From: Arenibacter aquaticus
GTDB lineage: Bacteria; Bacteroidota; Bacteroidia; Flavobacteriales; Flavobacteriaceae
Assembly: GCF_003957295.1 (NCBI RefSeq)
Contig: NZ_RQPJ01000002.1
Location: forward strand, 941,020-1,005,019
Direction of reading: 5' to 3'
Length of the DNA stretch: 64,000 bases
Below are positions 42,959-51,743 of the stretch, piece by piece. The notes under the pieces are model-generated. The model saw only the letters and a program-made list of their open reading frames with translations. It did no database searches and was not told where the DNA came from. The translations under genes were made by a program, and so were the position numbers. Position 1 is the stretch's first letter; each line of letters begins with the position of its first letter.

Positions 42959-44346
42959 TTACCTTTCAATTTTCTTATCCAATATTTTTTTCTAAACAAA
43001 TGATCCAATTTGGTATAAAACATAAGCTTCTTTTTAGTTGCGGAAATGTTTTTTTCAAAATTGGATTCCATTTTATTTCTTTCCATTTTCCAAAAAAATG
43101 TACTTTCATTTTGAATTCTTTGTCTTAGCCTAAAAATTTTAGCTTTAATAGGATTTTCTAAAAAAACCTTCTTAGTCCTCTTGGGAGGAACGATCTTGTT
43201 ATCCTTTTCAGCCCATTTAAGGCGATATGACAGCCCTTTTCTTCTATGGTTATAGTTTCCTTCCTGAGAAAGAAATGCCTGATTTTTAGTAATTACATCA
43301 CAAATTAATTGTTTTTCCGCAATTCCATCTGAAATTAATTGTTTGGCTAAAACGGTTCTTGTAATTATAAGGCTATTTCCACGACCATCCTGATTATATG
43401 GAGGTATCCAAGCGTCACCTAAGGAAATATCCGCCAATTCCCCTGATAAATCTTCACAAAAATCGCATGCGTTGGGCTTAAAGTATCCGGTGCCCCACAT
43501 ATCACCTACTTCTTTCATCGGTAATATGCGCGGGTTCTGTTCTCCTTTTTTAGTACAGGAAAAGGAATAGTCCCCTGCACTAGAATCTATATTTTTTACC
43601 CGATACTGCGATTTGGTAATTTCGTTAGGTTTGACCCCAATTTTGGAAGCCAAATATTCTGTAAAAAACGAGCTTTTTAATCCTCCGCAAAAAATGCTAA
43701 TCGTGAATATTATGTGATTCCATTTTTCTGGGTCATTTATTTGGGCCAGACGTATCGCCTTAATGGAACACGGTAAACCTATCAACGCATAATTCCTTTG
43801 TTTGTTTTGGGAAAGTCTTAATACTTCACTTAGTTCAATTGGGTAGTATTTGGTTTTAGAGGATAAGTCTAATTGCTCGGGATTATCAATTATTTTATAT
43901 CTGAAGAGCCTATTGTTCAATGATGTATCTTCAACGGTGGTAATGACGGCATCTACAATTTTCTCGCGGAGCATTTTCTTTAGTAACCAAGTAGCAATTC
44001 CTCCAGAGGATGCTTCCTCGCGATAAGTTTTGGCATAACCAACATGAAGGGAGTGATATTTTCCAAAGGCTTTGGAATGACCGTAATGATCTCCCTGAAT
44101 ATTTATCTTATCGGAGATTTCGTCCTCTGTTCTTACTTCTTCATCAGGAAAAGGATTGAAAGGACAAACCTTAAGACAATTACCGGTTTCATCACACTCA
44201 TTATTTTCTATATAGGGTTCATAGGTTCCGTCTTGGTTCAATTTAATTTTAAGACTGTCTGTGGGACAGACCGGTTCACATATCCCACAACCTACACACA
44301 AATTGTTGTCGACTACATTTTTAACTACATTATTGTATTTTCTCAT
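42955..44346 (-). CDS. Coenzyme F420 hydrogenase/dehydrogenase beta-subunit-like Fe-S protein
   Basis: The 463-residue protein starts with two 4Fe-4S motifs: CVGCGICEPVCPTDSL (about 17-32) and the second with CLKVCPFNP. The F420-dehydrogenase beta N- and C-terminal domains follow, with further Cys residues (GLPCSIKAI, FCGG, ACDFCEDLSGELADISLGDAW). No F420 system is expected in flavobacteria, so the cofactor is probably different. In polysaccharide loci these proteins are linked to pyruvyl transfer, but their reaction is not established. It touches the flippase gene by 1 bp and overlaps the pyruvyl transferase by 4 bp. Confidence 0.88.
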   Translation of the reverse strand: MRKYNNVVKNVVDNNLCVGCGICEPVCPTDSLKIKLNQDGTYEPYIENNECDETGNCLKVCPFNPFPDEEVRTEDEISDKINIQGDHYGHSKAFGKYHSLHVGYAKTYREEASSGGIATWLLKKMLREKIVDAVITTVEDTSLNNRLFRYKIIDNPEQLDLSSKTKYYPIELSEVLRLSQNKQRNYALIGLPCSIKAIRLAQINDPEKWNHIIFTISIFCGGLKSSFFTEYLASKIGVKPNEITKSQYRVKNIDSSAGDYSFSCTKKGEQNPRILPMKEVGDMWGTGYFKPNACDFCEDLSGELADISLGDAWIPPYNQDGRGNSLIITRTVLAKQLISDGIAEKQLICDVITKNQAFLSQEGNYNHRRKGLSYRLKWAEKDNKIVPPKRTKKVFLENPIKAKIFRLRQRIQNESTFFWKMERNKMESNFEKNISATKKKLMFYTKLDHLFRKKYWIRKLKGK

Positions 44347-45827
44347 TAATCTGTTAGTAATAATTTATAAAATAAAGAAGCAAAAACGCCTAATGACGTT
44401 ATTAGTCCCAAAATTCTAATTTCAACATTGGAAACATCAAGTTGGTAGAGCGAAACCACAAGGATAGAAAAAATAATCCAAATTAGGATGGATAATCTGG
44501 ATTTGATCAGCGACAACGGGATTATCTTTCTTTTTACATATAGAGGTATAATAATTACAGTATTGACTACATAAGCAATAAAATATGCGAAAGCCATTGA
44601 CTCTGCGTTCTTGATTTTTGTGAAATAGAAAACTGAAAGTAGTAATAACCCCCAAATTAAATTACTAAGAAAGCTTAGCCACATTAGATTATTTACGATC
44701 ATAATCCTTGCAATGCCTTGTTTGTACAACATTATTGTAGTAGTTGCAAGTATGATAAACAAAGTGCCCTTATAATTTACGTCTTCCATATACTCCTCTC
44801 CCAATAAAATTCCATAAATATTGGGGAAAAAGAATATCGGCAAGACCATCAACACGCCGATGGCCCAAGGAATAATAAGATTTAACCGTTCTATCTTTTT
44901 ATTGATTTTCTCTTTAACCATGATAGTGATCAAAGGTGCATCTAATGTGGTTGTGATCATCATTACCAAATTCTGAAATAAAATTAGTGCGGTAAATAGG
45001 CCTAATTCCTTGAATCCGTTTTGGTGGTTTACCATGATGGTATCCAAGCCCCATTTAAAAGGCATGACCATAATTCCCGTTAATATGGCCGGTAGGGTAA
45101 AATGTCTGAGTATTGGATATTCTCCCTTAAATTTAAAAGAAAGTGCTATCTCGTTCTTGGCAAGGTTTTTTCTTAAATAAAAAATTCCCAATAACACCAG
45201 AATTAAGGTGCTAATAGTGAAACCTGCGAAAGTACCTTCTACACCATATTTAATAGTTCCGTAATATAAAAAACAGAGAAGGCTTATACCATAGAAAAAG
45301 TTGACCACCATCAATGACTTAAAATCCTTAAAACCTCTCAGGCAACCGGATAAAAGACTACTAAGGGCACTTAAAAATAAAAGGAAAGAACTTATTTGTA
45401 AGGTCACCAATAAATCTGGTGCGTTTAAGATATTATTGGCAATGAAAGAGGAGCCCGCAAACAAAAGTAAGCTTAAAATGAAACCTATAAGAGTAGAAAC
45501 AGTAAGGGTTAGACTTATAATTTTACCTACTCTTTCTTTGTTTTTCTCCAATAGTTCTGGAATGAACTTGGTAGTTGTAAGAGCAATTCCAGATCCTACA
45601 AATATTACAAATACATTGATTGTGGAACGTACAATTCCTACCTCACCGTTTCCTTCCTTCCCTAATATTTTTGCGACCATCAACCAAGACACAAAAAGCA
45701 ATCCCTTTGAGATTGCGGAACCTAATAATGACCAGAAGGAATTAATGGAGAATTCCCTTAAATCTTCCGATTTGTTCACTTTTCCAATAAATTCCTTTAC
45801 TCTTTTCAATCTGCCATGATTTAACAT
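44346..45827 (-). CDS. Wzx-type oligosaccharide flippase
   Basis: I start at the ATG at 45827 (MLNHGRLKR); an alternative three codons upstream also fits. The roughly 493-residue protein has about 12-14 transmembrane helices in the MATE/MOP layout. Marks include SINSFWSLLGSAISKGLLFVSW near the start and a conserved central loop. It would flip the undecaprenyl-linked repeat unit across the inner membrane. Neighbouring wecC and Fe-S protein genes are overlapped or abutted, so the whole block is one transcription unit. Confidence 0.92.
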   Translation of the reverse strand: MLNHGRLKRVKEFIGKVNKSEDLREFSINSFWSLLGSAISKGLLFVSWLMVAKILGKEGNGEVGIVRSTINVFVIFVGSGIALTTTKFIPELLEKNKERVGKIISLTLTVSTLIGFILSLLLFAGSSFIANNILNAPDLLVTLQISSFLLFLSALSSLLSGCLRGFKDFKSLMVVNFFYGISLLCFLYYGTIKYGVEGTFAGFTISTLILVLLGIFYLRKNLAKNEIALSFKFKGEYPILRHFTLPAILTGIMVMPFKWGLDTIMVNHQNGFKELGLFTALILFQNLVMMITTTLDAPLITIMVKEKINKKIERLNLIIPWAIGVLMVLPIFFFPNIYGILLGEEYMEDVNYKGTLFIILATTTIMLYKQGIARIMIVNNLMWLSFLSNLIWGLLLLSVFYFTKIKNAESMAFAYFIAYVVNTVIIIPLYVKRKIIPLSLIKSRLSILIWIIFSILVVSLYQLDVSNVEIRILGLITSLGVFASLFYKLLLTD

Positions 45828-47029
45828 ATCCCGCAAAAATCCAATACAATCTGGTCTTTCTTCAATTTTAATGTTTTAAACTCTTTATGGGCTACCAAGA
45901 ACACAATAATATCAGCTTTCTCTGCGGCTTCTTGGTATGGGGTTAATTTAAACACCTTATGTTCTTGAATATTGGGTTCTACAATATAATATTCTTCGTT
46001 ATTGGCATTTTGTAACACCTTTTGAGCAATGTATTTTGCAGGAGACTCTCGAAGATCATCTATATTGGGTTTAAAGGCCAATCCCATTACAGCAATGCTA
46101 GGTTTGCGCCCGTGCTGTAATTCGAATTGTAGTTTAGCGGTTTGAACTTTTTCTGCACACCAAAAGGACTTATAGTTATTTATTTCCCTAGCCTTGCCAA
46201 TAATTTGGGATTCCATAGGATAATCCGCTACGATAAAATAAGGATCTACTGCAATACAATGTCCACCCACCCCACAACCGGGCTGTAAAATATTAACCCT
46301 TGGGTGTTTGTTGGCCAAAGCAATCAATTCCCAAACATTGATGTCCGCCTTATCACAGATAAGTGATAATTCGTTTGCAAAAGCAATCTGTACGTCCCTT
46401 GAGGAATTTTCAACCAATTTGCACATTTCTGCAGTTCGGGCGTTTGTCTTGTGCAATTCACCTTTAATGAACTGCTTATAAAAGGCGGTTGCCTTATCTG
46501 TAGAGGCCTGGTTAACGCCTCCTATTACCCTGTCATTATGTACTAGTTCGTACATAACATTACCCGGAAGTACACGTTCTGGGCAATATGCGATATGCAA
46601 TTTTCCTTCTAATTCAGGGCGATTGTCATAAATAAGGCCCATCATTTTTTCGGTGGTTCCCACTGGTGAGGTAGATTCTATAATATAGAGGTCATTTTCT
46701 TTTAATAACGGAAGAACAGCCCTTGTTGCAGCTTCTACAAAAGAGATATCTGGCTCATTTTTGCCTTTAAATGGTGTAGGTACCACTATTAGGTAGTTAT
46801 TGGCTTCTATAGGGGAAGTGGCTGCTTTAAGAAAGCCTCCGGCTACAGCATTGGCTACAGCCTCGTCCAATTCCGGTTCAACAATATGAATTTTACCAGC
46901 ATTAATGGTATCCACCACCTTGGGATTTATATCCACACCATGGACATTTGTTTTATTTTGTGCTATCAATGCTGCAGTAGGAAGGCCAATATAGCCCAAG
47001 CCTATCATTACTACTTCTGGTTTATTCAT
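45821..47029 (-). CDS. wecC: UDP-N-acetyl-D-mannosamine dehydrogenase
   Basis: I start at the ATG at 47029 (MNKPEVVMIGLGYIGLPTA), which puts the NAD motif at its usual position; the frame extends to 47068. The 402-residue enzyme has the catalytic Cys in NILQPGCGVGGHCIAVDPYF and the conserved ESTSPVGTTEKM and AYCPERVLPG blocks. It oxidises UDP-ManNAc twice to UDP-ManNAcA with NAD. The preceding gene in the direction of transcription, wecB, supplies UDP-ManNAc. Confidence 0.95.
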   Translation of the reverse strand: MNKPEVVMIGLGYIGLPTAALIAQNKTNVHGVDINPKVVDTINAGKIHIVEPELDEAVANAVAGGFLKAATSPIEANNYLIVVPTPFKGKNEPDISFVEAATRAVLPLLKENDLYIIESTSPVGTTEKMMGLIYDNRPELEGKLHIAYCPERVLPGNVMYELVHNDRVIGGVNQASTDKATAFYKQFIKGELHKTNARTAEMCKLVENSSRDVQIAFANELSLICDKADINVWELIALANKHPRVNILQPGCGVGGHCIAVDPYFIVADYPMESQIIGKAREINNYKSFWCAEKVQTAKLQFELQHGRKPSIAVMGLAFKPNIDDLRESPAKYIAQKVLQNANNEEYYIVEPNIQEHKVFKLTPYQEAAEKADIIVFLVAHKEFKTLKLKKDQIVLDFCGIC

Positions 47030-47148
47030 TTTTGATTGTATTACTTCAATTGTATGCTTTTTATTCATAGACCCAATAATCCTTGGATCTCAACCCAGCT
47101 GAGTAAATACTTCCCATATGGGGTTTTAGAACTATGTCCTGTTTTTTG

Positions 47149-48282
47149 TTAGGAATTCATCTCCTGAATATGGTTCACAATTCTAGCACAGGCTTTTCCA
47201 TCCCCATACGGATTGTGTAGTTTTCCCATCTGCTCATAGGCCTCGGTACTATTTAGAAGCTTGGAAGCTTCAGCAACAATTTTAGTCCTATTCGTACCTA
47301 CCAATACAACAGTTCCAGCATCTACGGCCTCTGGACGTTCTGTGGTGTCCCGCATTACTAGAACGGGCTTGCCCAAACTGGGCGCCTCTTCCTGAACTCC
47401 ACCACTATCCGTAATGATCAGATAAGATTTTTCCATGAGCCAAACAAAGGAGGGGTAGGAAAGCGGAGCAATAAGGGAAATATTAGGTATGTCCGCAAGC
47501 AATTCATACACGGGTTTTTGTACATTTGGGTTAAGATGTACAGGGTATACAATTTGTGTATCCGGATGTTCCAGGGCAATTTGTTTTAAAGCTTCACAAA
47601 TGTTAATGAAACCTTGTCCGTGATTTTCCCGTCTATGTCCAGTGACCAAAATCAATCTTTTGTTATTATCTAATAGGGAAATTAATTGAGCCACCTCGGC
47701 ATCTGAAAATTCACTACTATTTACCTTATTTACACTAAACAATAAGGCATCAATTACGGTATTCCCGGTTATTACAATGCTTTCTTTCTTTTTATTCTCA
47801 CGAAGCAAATTATCCATAGAGGTAGTCGTAGGAGCAAAATGGATGTTGCTGATTACTCCTGTAACACTTCTATTCATCTCCTCAGGAAATGGCGATTGCA
47901 TATTGAAGGTTCTTAAACCAGCTTCTATATGGCAGACTTGAGCTCCGGCATAGAAAGAAGCCAAACTGGCTGCCATTGTAGTTGTGGTATCCCCATGAAC
48001 ATAAACGTAATCTGGCTGAAACTCTTCCAAAACCGGTTTTAAATTGGTAATAATATCAGCAGTAAGGGAATATAAATTTTGATTTGGCTTCATGAGATCT
48101 AAGTCAAAATCAGGTGAAATCTCAAAAAAGTCTAACACTTGGTCCAACATTTCCCTATGCTGTGCGGTAATACACACCTTCGTGTCAAAATCATCAGGAT
48201 ATTTAAGAAATTCTTTTACTAAGGGAGCCATCTTTATGGCTTCAGGCCGAGTACCAAAAATTATTAAGTTTTTAATTTTCAT
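47149..48282 (-). CDS. wecB: UDP-N-acetylglucosamine 2-epimerase (non-hydrolysing)
   Basis: The 377-residue enzyme converts UDP-GlcNAc to UDP-ManNAc. Family marks are FGTRPEAIKMAPLV at the N-terminus, HGDTTTTMAASLA, CHIEAGLRTF, VTGHRRENHG and LIITDSGGVQEEAPSLGKPVLVMR split across the C-terminal domain. No signal peptide is present. It stands between rfbD and wecC and supplies the substrate for WecC. Confidence 0.96.
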   Translation of the reverse strand: MKIKNLIIFGTRPEAIKMAPLVKEFLKYPDDFDTKVCITAQHREMLDQVLDFFEISPDFDLDLMKPNQNLYSLTADIITNLKPVLEEFQPDYVYVHGDTTTTMAASLASFYAGAQVCHIEAGLRTFNMQSPFPEEMNRSVTGVISNIHFAPTTTSMDNLLRENKKKESIVITGNTVIDALLFSVNKVNSSEFSDAEVAQLISLLDNNKRLILVTGHRRENHGQGFINICEALKQIALEHPDTQIVYPVHLNPNVQKPVYELLADIPNISLIAPLSYPSFVWLMEKSYLIITDSGGVQEEAPSLGKPVLVMRDTTERPEAVDAGTVVLVGTNRTKIVAEASKLLNSTEAYEQMGKLHNPYGDGKACARIVNHIQEMNS

Positions 48283-48298
48283 TCGTCAAATATTATTG

Positions 48299-49099
48299 TT
48301 ACATATTTTGTAACACACTAAATTTAGGTCGGTTGGCAAAACTACGATAATTATTGTCCTTCACAACAGTTGTAGTATTTTTCAACCCTTTTTCTTCCAA
48401 TATATTTATGGCAAACCCGTACCAACTCATGGCCTGTCCATCCGTAAAATGGTAAGTTCCATAGGGCTTAGTTTTATCCAAAATCAGTTTCAAAATATAA
48501 TTGGCAAGGTGTACCGCATTGGTGGGGCAACCTACCTGCTCGTCCGTAATGCGCAATTCTTCTCCCTTTTTAGCCTTCTCCAAAATGGTCCTGTAAAAAT
48601 TTTTGCCATATTTTTTATGGTACAGCCAAGAAGTGCGTACTATATAATAGTCCTCCATTATTTCTTTAGTATATTTTTCACCCTTTAATTTGGATTTTCC
48701 GTATTGGTTAATGGGATTGGGCCGGTCGTCTACGGTATAGGGCTCACCCTTTTCCCCATCAAAGACATAGTCCGTAGATATGTGTATTAGTGTAACTCCA
48801 TATTGTTTGCAGGTCAAAGCCAAGTTTTTCACAGCCTCTGAATTCACTTTAAAGGCTATTTCCGGGCTTTTCTCGGCCTGTTCCACATTGGTGTAGGCAG
48901 CACAATTGATGCAGTAGCTAAACCCCCCTAATTCCATAGTTTTGTTCACCTTTTCGAAATCGGTAATATCCAAGTCTGTCGATTTCATAAAAACAAATTC
49001 CAACTTAGGGTATTCATGAGCCACATCTTGAAGGCTACGCCCCAATTGTCCTGATGCCCCTGTAACTAGAACACGTTTTATACTTGCAGATCTTTCCAT
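48299..49099 (-). CDS. rfbD: dTDP-4-dehydrorhamnose reductase
   Basis: I start at the ATG at 49099 (MERSASIKRVLVTGASGQLG), since the longer frame to 49156 is only read-through within rfbC. The 266-residue SDR contains GASGQLGRSLQ, the YVFDGEKGEPY region, and the catalytic YGKSKLKGE. It reduces dTDP-4-keto-L-rhamnose to dTDP-L-rhamnose. The start overlaps rfbC by 22 bp, indicating translational coupling. It completes the four-gene rhamnose pathway. Confidence 0.94.
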   Translation of the reverse strand: MERSASIKRVLVTGASGQLGRSLQDVAHEYPKLEFVFMKSTDLDITDFEKVNKTMELGGFSYCINCAAYTNVEQAEKSPEIAFKVNSEAVKNLALTCKQYGVTLIHISTDYVFDGEKGEPYTVDDRPNPINQYGKSKLKGEKYTKEIMEDYYIVRTSWLYHKKYGKNFYRTILEKAKKGEELRITDEQVGCPTNAVHLANYILKLILDKTKPYGTYHFTDGQAMSWYGFAINILEEKGLKNTTTVVKDNNYRSFANRPKFSVLQNM

Positions 49100-49623
49100 A
49101 AGGGTAAATCTAGGTCTTTGGGGGAAAGAATCAAATCCATTCCCTTTGTTTCCCAATCTATATCTAAATCGGGGTCGTTGTATCTTATGCCTCGTTCCGA
49201 TTCCTTATGGTAATGGCAATCGCACTTGTAGGCAAATATAACTTCTGGTGTCAGTGCCAAGAATCCATGCGCCATACCTTTAGGTATAAAAAGGAGTTTT
49301 TTGTTTTTAGAGGACAGCTTAAGTTTAAAATGCTGTCCGTAAGTATTGCTCTCCTTGCGCAGGTCTACCACAACATCCAAAACCTCGCCTTGCAGCACTT
49401 GTACCAGTTTAGCCTGGGCATGCTTTCCTGCCTGAAAGTGTAAGCCGCGTAAAACCCCCTTTTTGGAAACTGAAATATTATCTTGAACAAAGTTTATGGT
49501 CTCCCCAAGGGCTTTCTCCAAGTTTGTTTTATGGTAGGATTCAAAAAATATTCCTCGCTCATCTTCATATACCGTGGGCTCTAAAATAAAACAGCCTTTT
49601 AGCTGGGTCTCTGTAATTTTCAA
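49078..49623 (-). CDS. rfbC: dTDP-4-dehydrorhamnose 3,5-epimerase
   Basis: The 181-residue cupin enzyme shows EDERGIFFESYHK, the catalytic VLRGLHFQ region, VLQGEVLDVVVDLRK and IPKGMAHGFLAL. It epimerises dTDP-4-keto-6-deoxyglucose at C3 and C5. It sits 79 bp from rfbA and overlaps the start of rfbD. Confidence 0.95.
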   Translation of the reverse strand: MKITETQLKGCFILEPTVYEDERGIFFESYHKTNLEKALGETINFVQDNISVSKKGVLRGLHFQAGKHAQAKLVQVLQGEVLDVVVDLRKESNTYGQHFKLKLSSKNKKLLFIPKGMAHGFLALTPEVIFAYKCDCHYHKESERGIRYNDPDLDIDWETKGMDLILSPKDLDLPLWKDLQV

Positions 49624-49702
49624 TATTTATTTTTTATTATCTAGTTAAATAATGTCCTTTTCGTAGCATAACAACGTCTTCTGTTATAAATGGACTATCC
49701 AA

Positions 49703-50566
49703 TTATTCTCCAATGAGGCCAATCAGGTATTCCCCATACCCACTTTTTAATAAGGGACTTGCCAGTTTTTTAAGCTGTTCTTTAGAAATATACCCCATAG
49801 TATATGCAACTTCTTCTATAGATCCTATTTTAAGTCCTTGCCTGTCCTCTATGACCTCAACAAATTGCGAGGCCTGCATTAAAGAAGCAAAGGTACCTGT
49901 ATCCAACCAAGCGGTTCCCCGATCCAAAATACTCACCTGCAACTTACCTTTTTCTAAATAGGCTTTATTGATATCGGTTATTTCCAGTTCTCCTCTTTTA
50001 CTGGGTTTAATCTTTTTGGCAATGGATACTACTTCGTTATCGTAGAAATAGATGCCGGGTACTGCGTAGTTGGATTTGGGCTGTGATGGTTTTTCCTCAA
50101 TACTAATGGCCTTTCCTTCCTCATTAAATTCTACCACCCCGTAGCGTTCCGGATCCTGTACGTGATAGCCGTAAATAATACCTCCATCAGGGTCGTTATT
50201 GGCCTGTAATAGGGTTGCGAGTCCTGAACCATAGAATATATTATCGCCCAAAATCAGGGCCACTTTATCGCCACCAATAAAGTCTTCGCCAATAATGAAG
50301 GCTTCGGCCAGTCCGTTAGGGTTTTCTTGGGAAGCAAAAGTAAAGGTACAGCCCAATTGGGAACCATCGCCTAAAAGGGTTTTAAATTGGTCGAGGTCTT
50401 TAGGGGTAGTTATAATAAGTATATCGCGAATTCCGGCAGACATCAAGGTAGACAAGGGGTAGTAGATCATGGGTTTGTCATATATGGGCATTAATTGTTT
50501 GCTCATCGCCAAGGTGATGGGGTGTAATCTGGTTCCGGAACCGCCTGCCAATATGATGCCTTTCAT
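49703..50566 (-). CDS. rfbA: Glucose-1-phosphate thymidylyltransferase
   Basis: The 287-residue enzyme begins [20 protein letters not shown], the nucleotidyltransferase signature. It contains [26 protein letters not shown] and [11 protein letters not shown]. It makes dTDP-glucose from dTTP and glucose-1-phosphate, the first step to dTDP-L-rhamnose. A 130-bp gap with a small C/G hairpin separates it from rfbB. Confidence 0.96.
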   Translation of the reverse strand: MKGIILAGGSGTRLHPITLAMSKQLMPIYDKPMIYYPLSTLMSAGIRDILIITTPKDLDQFKTLLGDGSQLGCTFTFASQENPNGLAEAFIIGEDFIGGDKVALILGDNIFYGSGLATLLQANNDPDGGIIYGYHVQDPERYGVVEFNEEGKAISIEEKPSQPKSNYAVPGIYFYDNEVVSIAKKIKPSKRGELEITDINKAYLEKGKLQVSILDRGTAWLDTGTFASLMQASQFVEVIEDRQGLKIGSIEEVAYTMGYISKEQLKKLASPLLKSGYGEYLIGLIGE

Positions 50567-50617
50567 GCTTTTGTTGTTATGGAATTATTCTGTTTTTCAA
50601 ATAGTAAGTTTTTACAT

Positions 50618-50641
50618 CCCCCTATATCCTCCTTCAGGGGG
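50618..50641. repeat. Small C/G hairpin between rfbB and rfbA
   Basis: CCCCCT, 12 bases, then AGGGGG form a 6-bp inverted repeat, with ATCC and GGAAT on the flanks. Compact CCCCCT/AGGGGG inverted repeats occur as dispersed intergenic elements in flavobacterial genomes. With one copy here I cannot tell a repeat from a chance or attenuating hairpin. Confidence 0.4.
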
Positions 50642-50696
50642 AATTGTATGCAACAATTTTGTAGGACAATTCATAACTGATTTATCCATTATAACA

Positions 50697-51740
50697 TTAT
50701 TTGTATTGCCTACCGTAATATTCACGGTATTCTCCAGAGGTAACATTTTTTAACCATTCTTCATTGGCCAAGTACCAGTCGATCGTCTTTTCCAGACCTT
50801 GTTCAAAGGTTACCCTAGGTTCCCAGCTTAATTCTTGTTTTATCTTTGAGGCATCAATGGCATACCGTAGATCATGACCCGGCCTGTCCTTCACAAAGCT
50901 GATTAACTTTTCACTTTCTCCCTGGGGCCTTCCAAGCCTTTTGTCCATTTGCCTACACAGTAGTCTGACCAAGTCCAAATTTTTCCATTCATTAAAGCCG
51001 CCGATATTATAGGTTTCAGCATTTTTTCCCTTTTGGAATACTAAATCGATGGCAATGGCATGGTCCAGGACAAATAACCAATCCCTAGTATAATTACCGT
51101 CCCCATAAACGGGTAATGGTTCTTTTTTAATGATGTTATTTAAAAACAGGGGGATTAGTTTTTCCGGAAACTGATTGGGGCCGTAATTGTTGGAACAATT
51201 GCTGATCACAAACGGAAGACCATAGGTTTCTCCATAGGCCCTAACAAAATGATCGGAACTGGCCTTGGAAGCCGAATACGGAGAGTTAGGGTCATAGGCA
51301 GTATTTTCAGTGAAGAAGCCGGTATCCCCCAAGCTCCCATAAACCTCGTCCGTACTTATGTGATAAAAGCGTTTTCCCGTATAATCCCTTTCCCAGGTAG
51401 ATTTGGCTGCATTTAAAAGATTTACCGTACCCAAAACGTTTGTTTTTACAAAGGCCATGGGGTCATGTATAGATCGGTCTACGTGCGACTCAGCTGCCAA
51501 ATGAATGACCGCATCAAATGCGTATTTGCCAAAAACAGTATAAATATAATTAGACTCCGTTATATCCCCTTTTATAAAAGTGTAATTAGGGGCAGATTCT
51601 ATATCCTTTAAGTTTTCCAGATTACCGGCATAGGTCAGGGCATCCAAATTATAGATATGATAATTGGGGTAGTTGTTGACCAACCTCCTAACCACATGGG
51701 ATCCAATAAAACCGGCCCCACCGGTAACCAAGATGTGCAT
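50697..51740 (-). CDS. rfbB: dTDP-glucose 4,6-dehydratase
   Basis: The 347-residue extended SDR has GGAGFIGSHVVRRL at the start, HLAAESHVDRSI, the catalytic STDEVYGSLG and YSASKASSDH, and SNNYGPNQFPEKLIPL. It dehydrates dTDP-glucose to the 4-keto-6-deoxy sugar. It opens the rfbBACD block, 3 bp after the Wzz-like gene, so both are one operon. Confidence 0.97.
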   Translation of the reverse strand: MHILVTGGAGFIGSHVVRRLVNNYPNYHIYNLDALTYAGNLENLKDIESAPNYTFIKGDITESNYIYTVFGKYAFDAVIHLAAESHVDRSIHDPMAFVKTNVLGTVNLLNAAKSTWERDYTGKRFYHISTDEVYGSLGDTGFFTENTAYDPNSPYSASKASSDHFVRAYGETYGLPFVISNCSNNYGPNQFPEKLIPLFLNNIIKKEPLPVYGDGNYTRDWLFVLDHAIAIDLVFQKGKNAETYNIGGFNEWKNLDLVRLLCRQMDKRLGRPQGESEKLISFVKDRPGHDLRYAIDASKIKQELSWEPRVTFEQGLEKTIDWYLANEEWLKNVTSGEYREYYGRQYK

Positions 51741-51743
51741 AGT

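Noticed and set aside
47069..47148. Small gap between wecB and wecC as a possible regulatory site
   Set aside because: No significant inverted repeat or promoter box on the minus strand.
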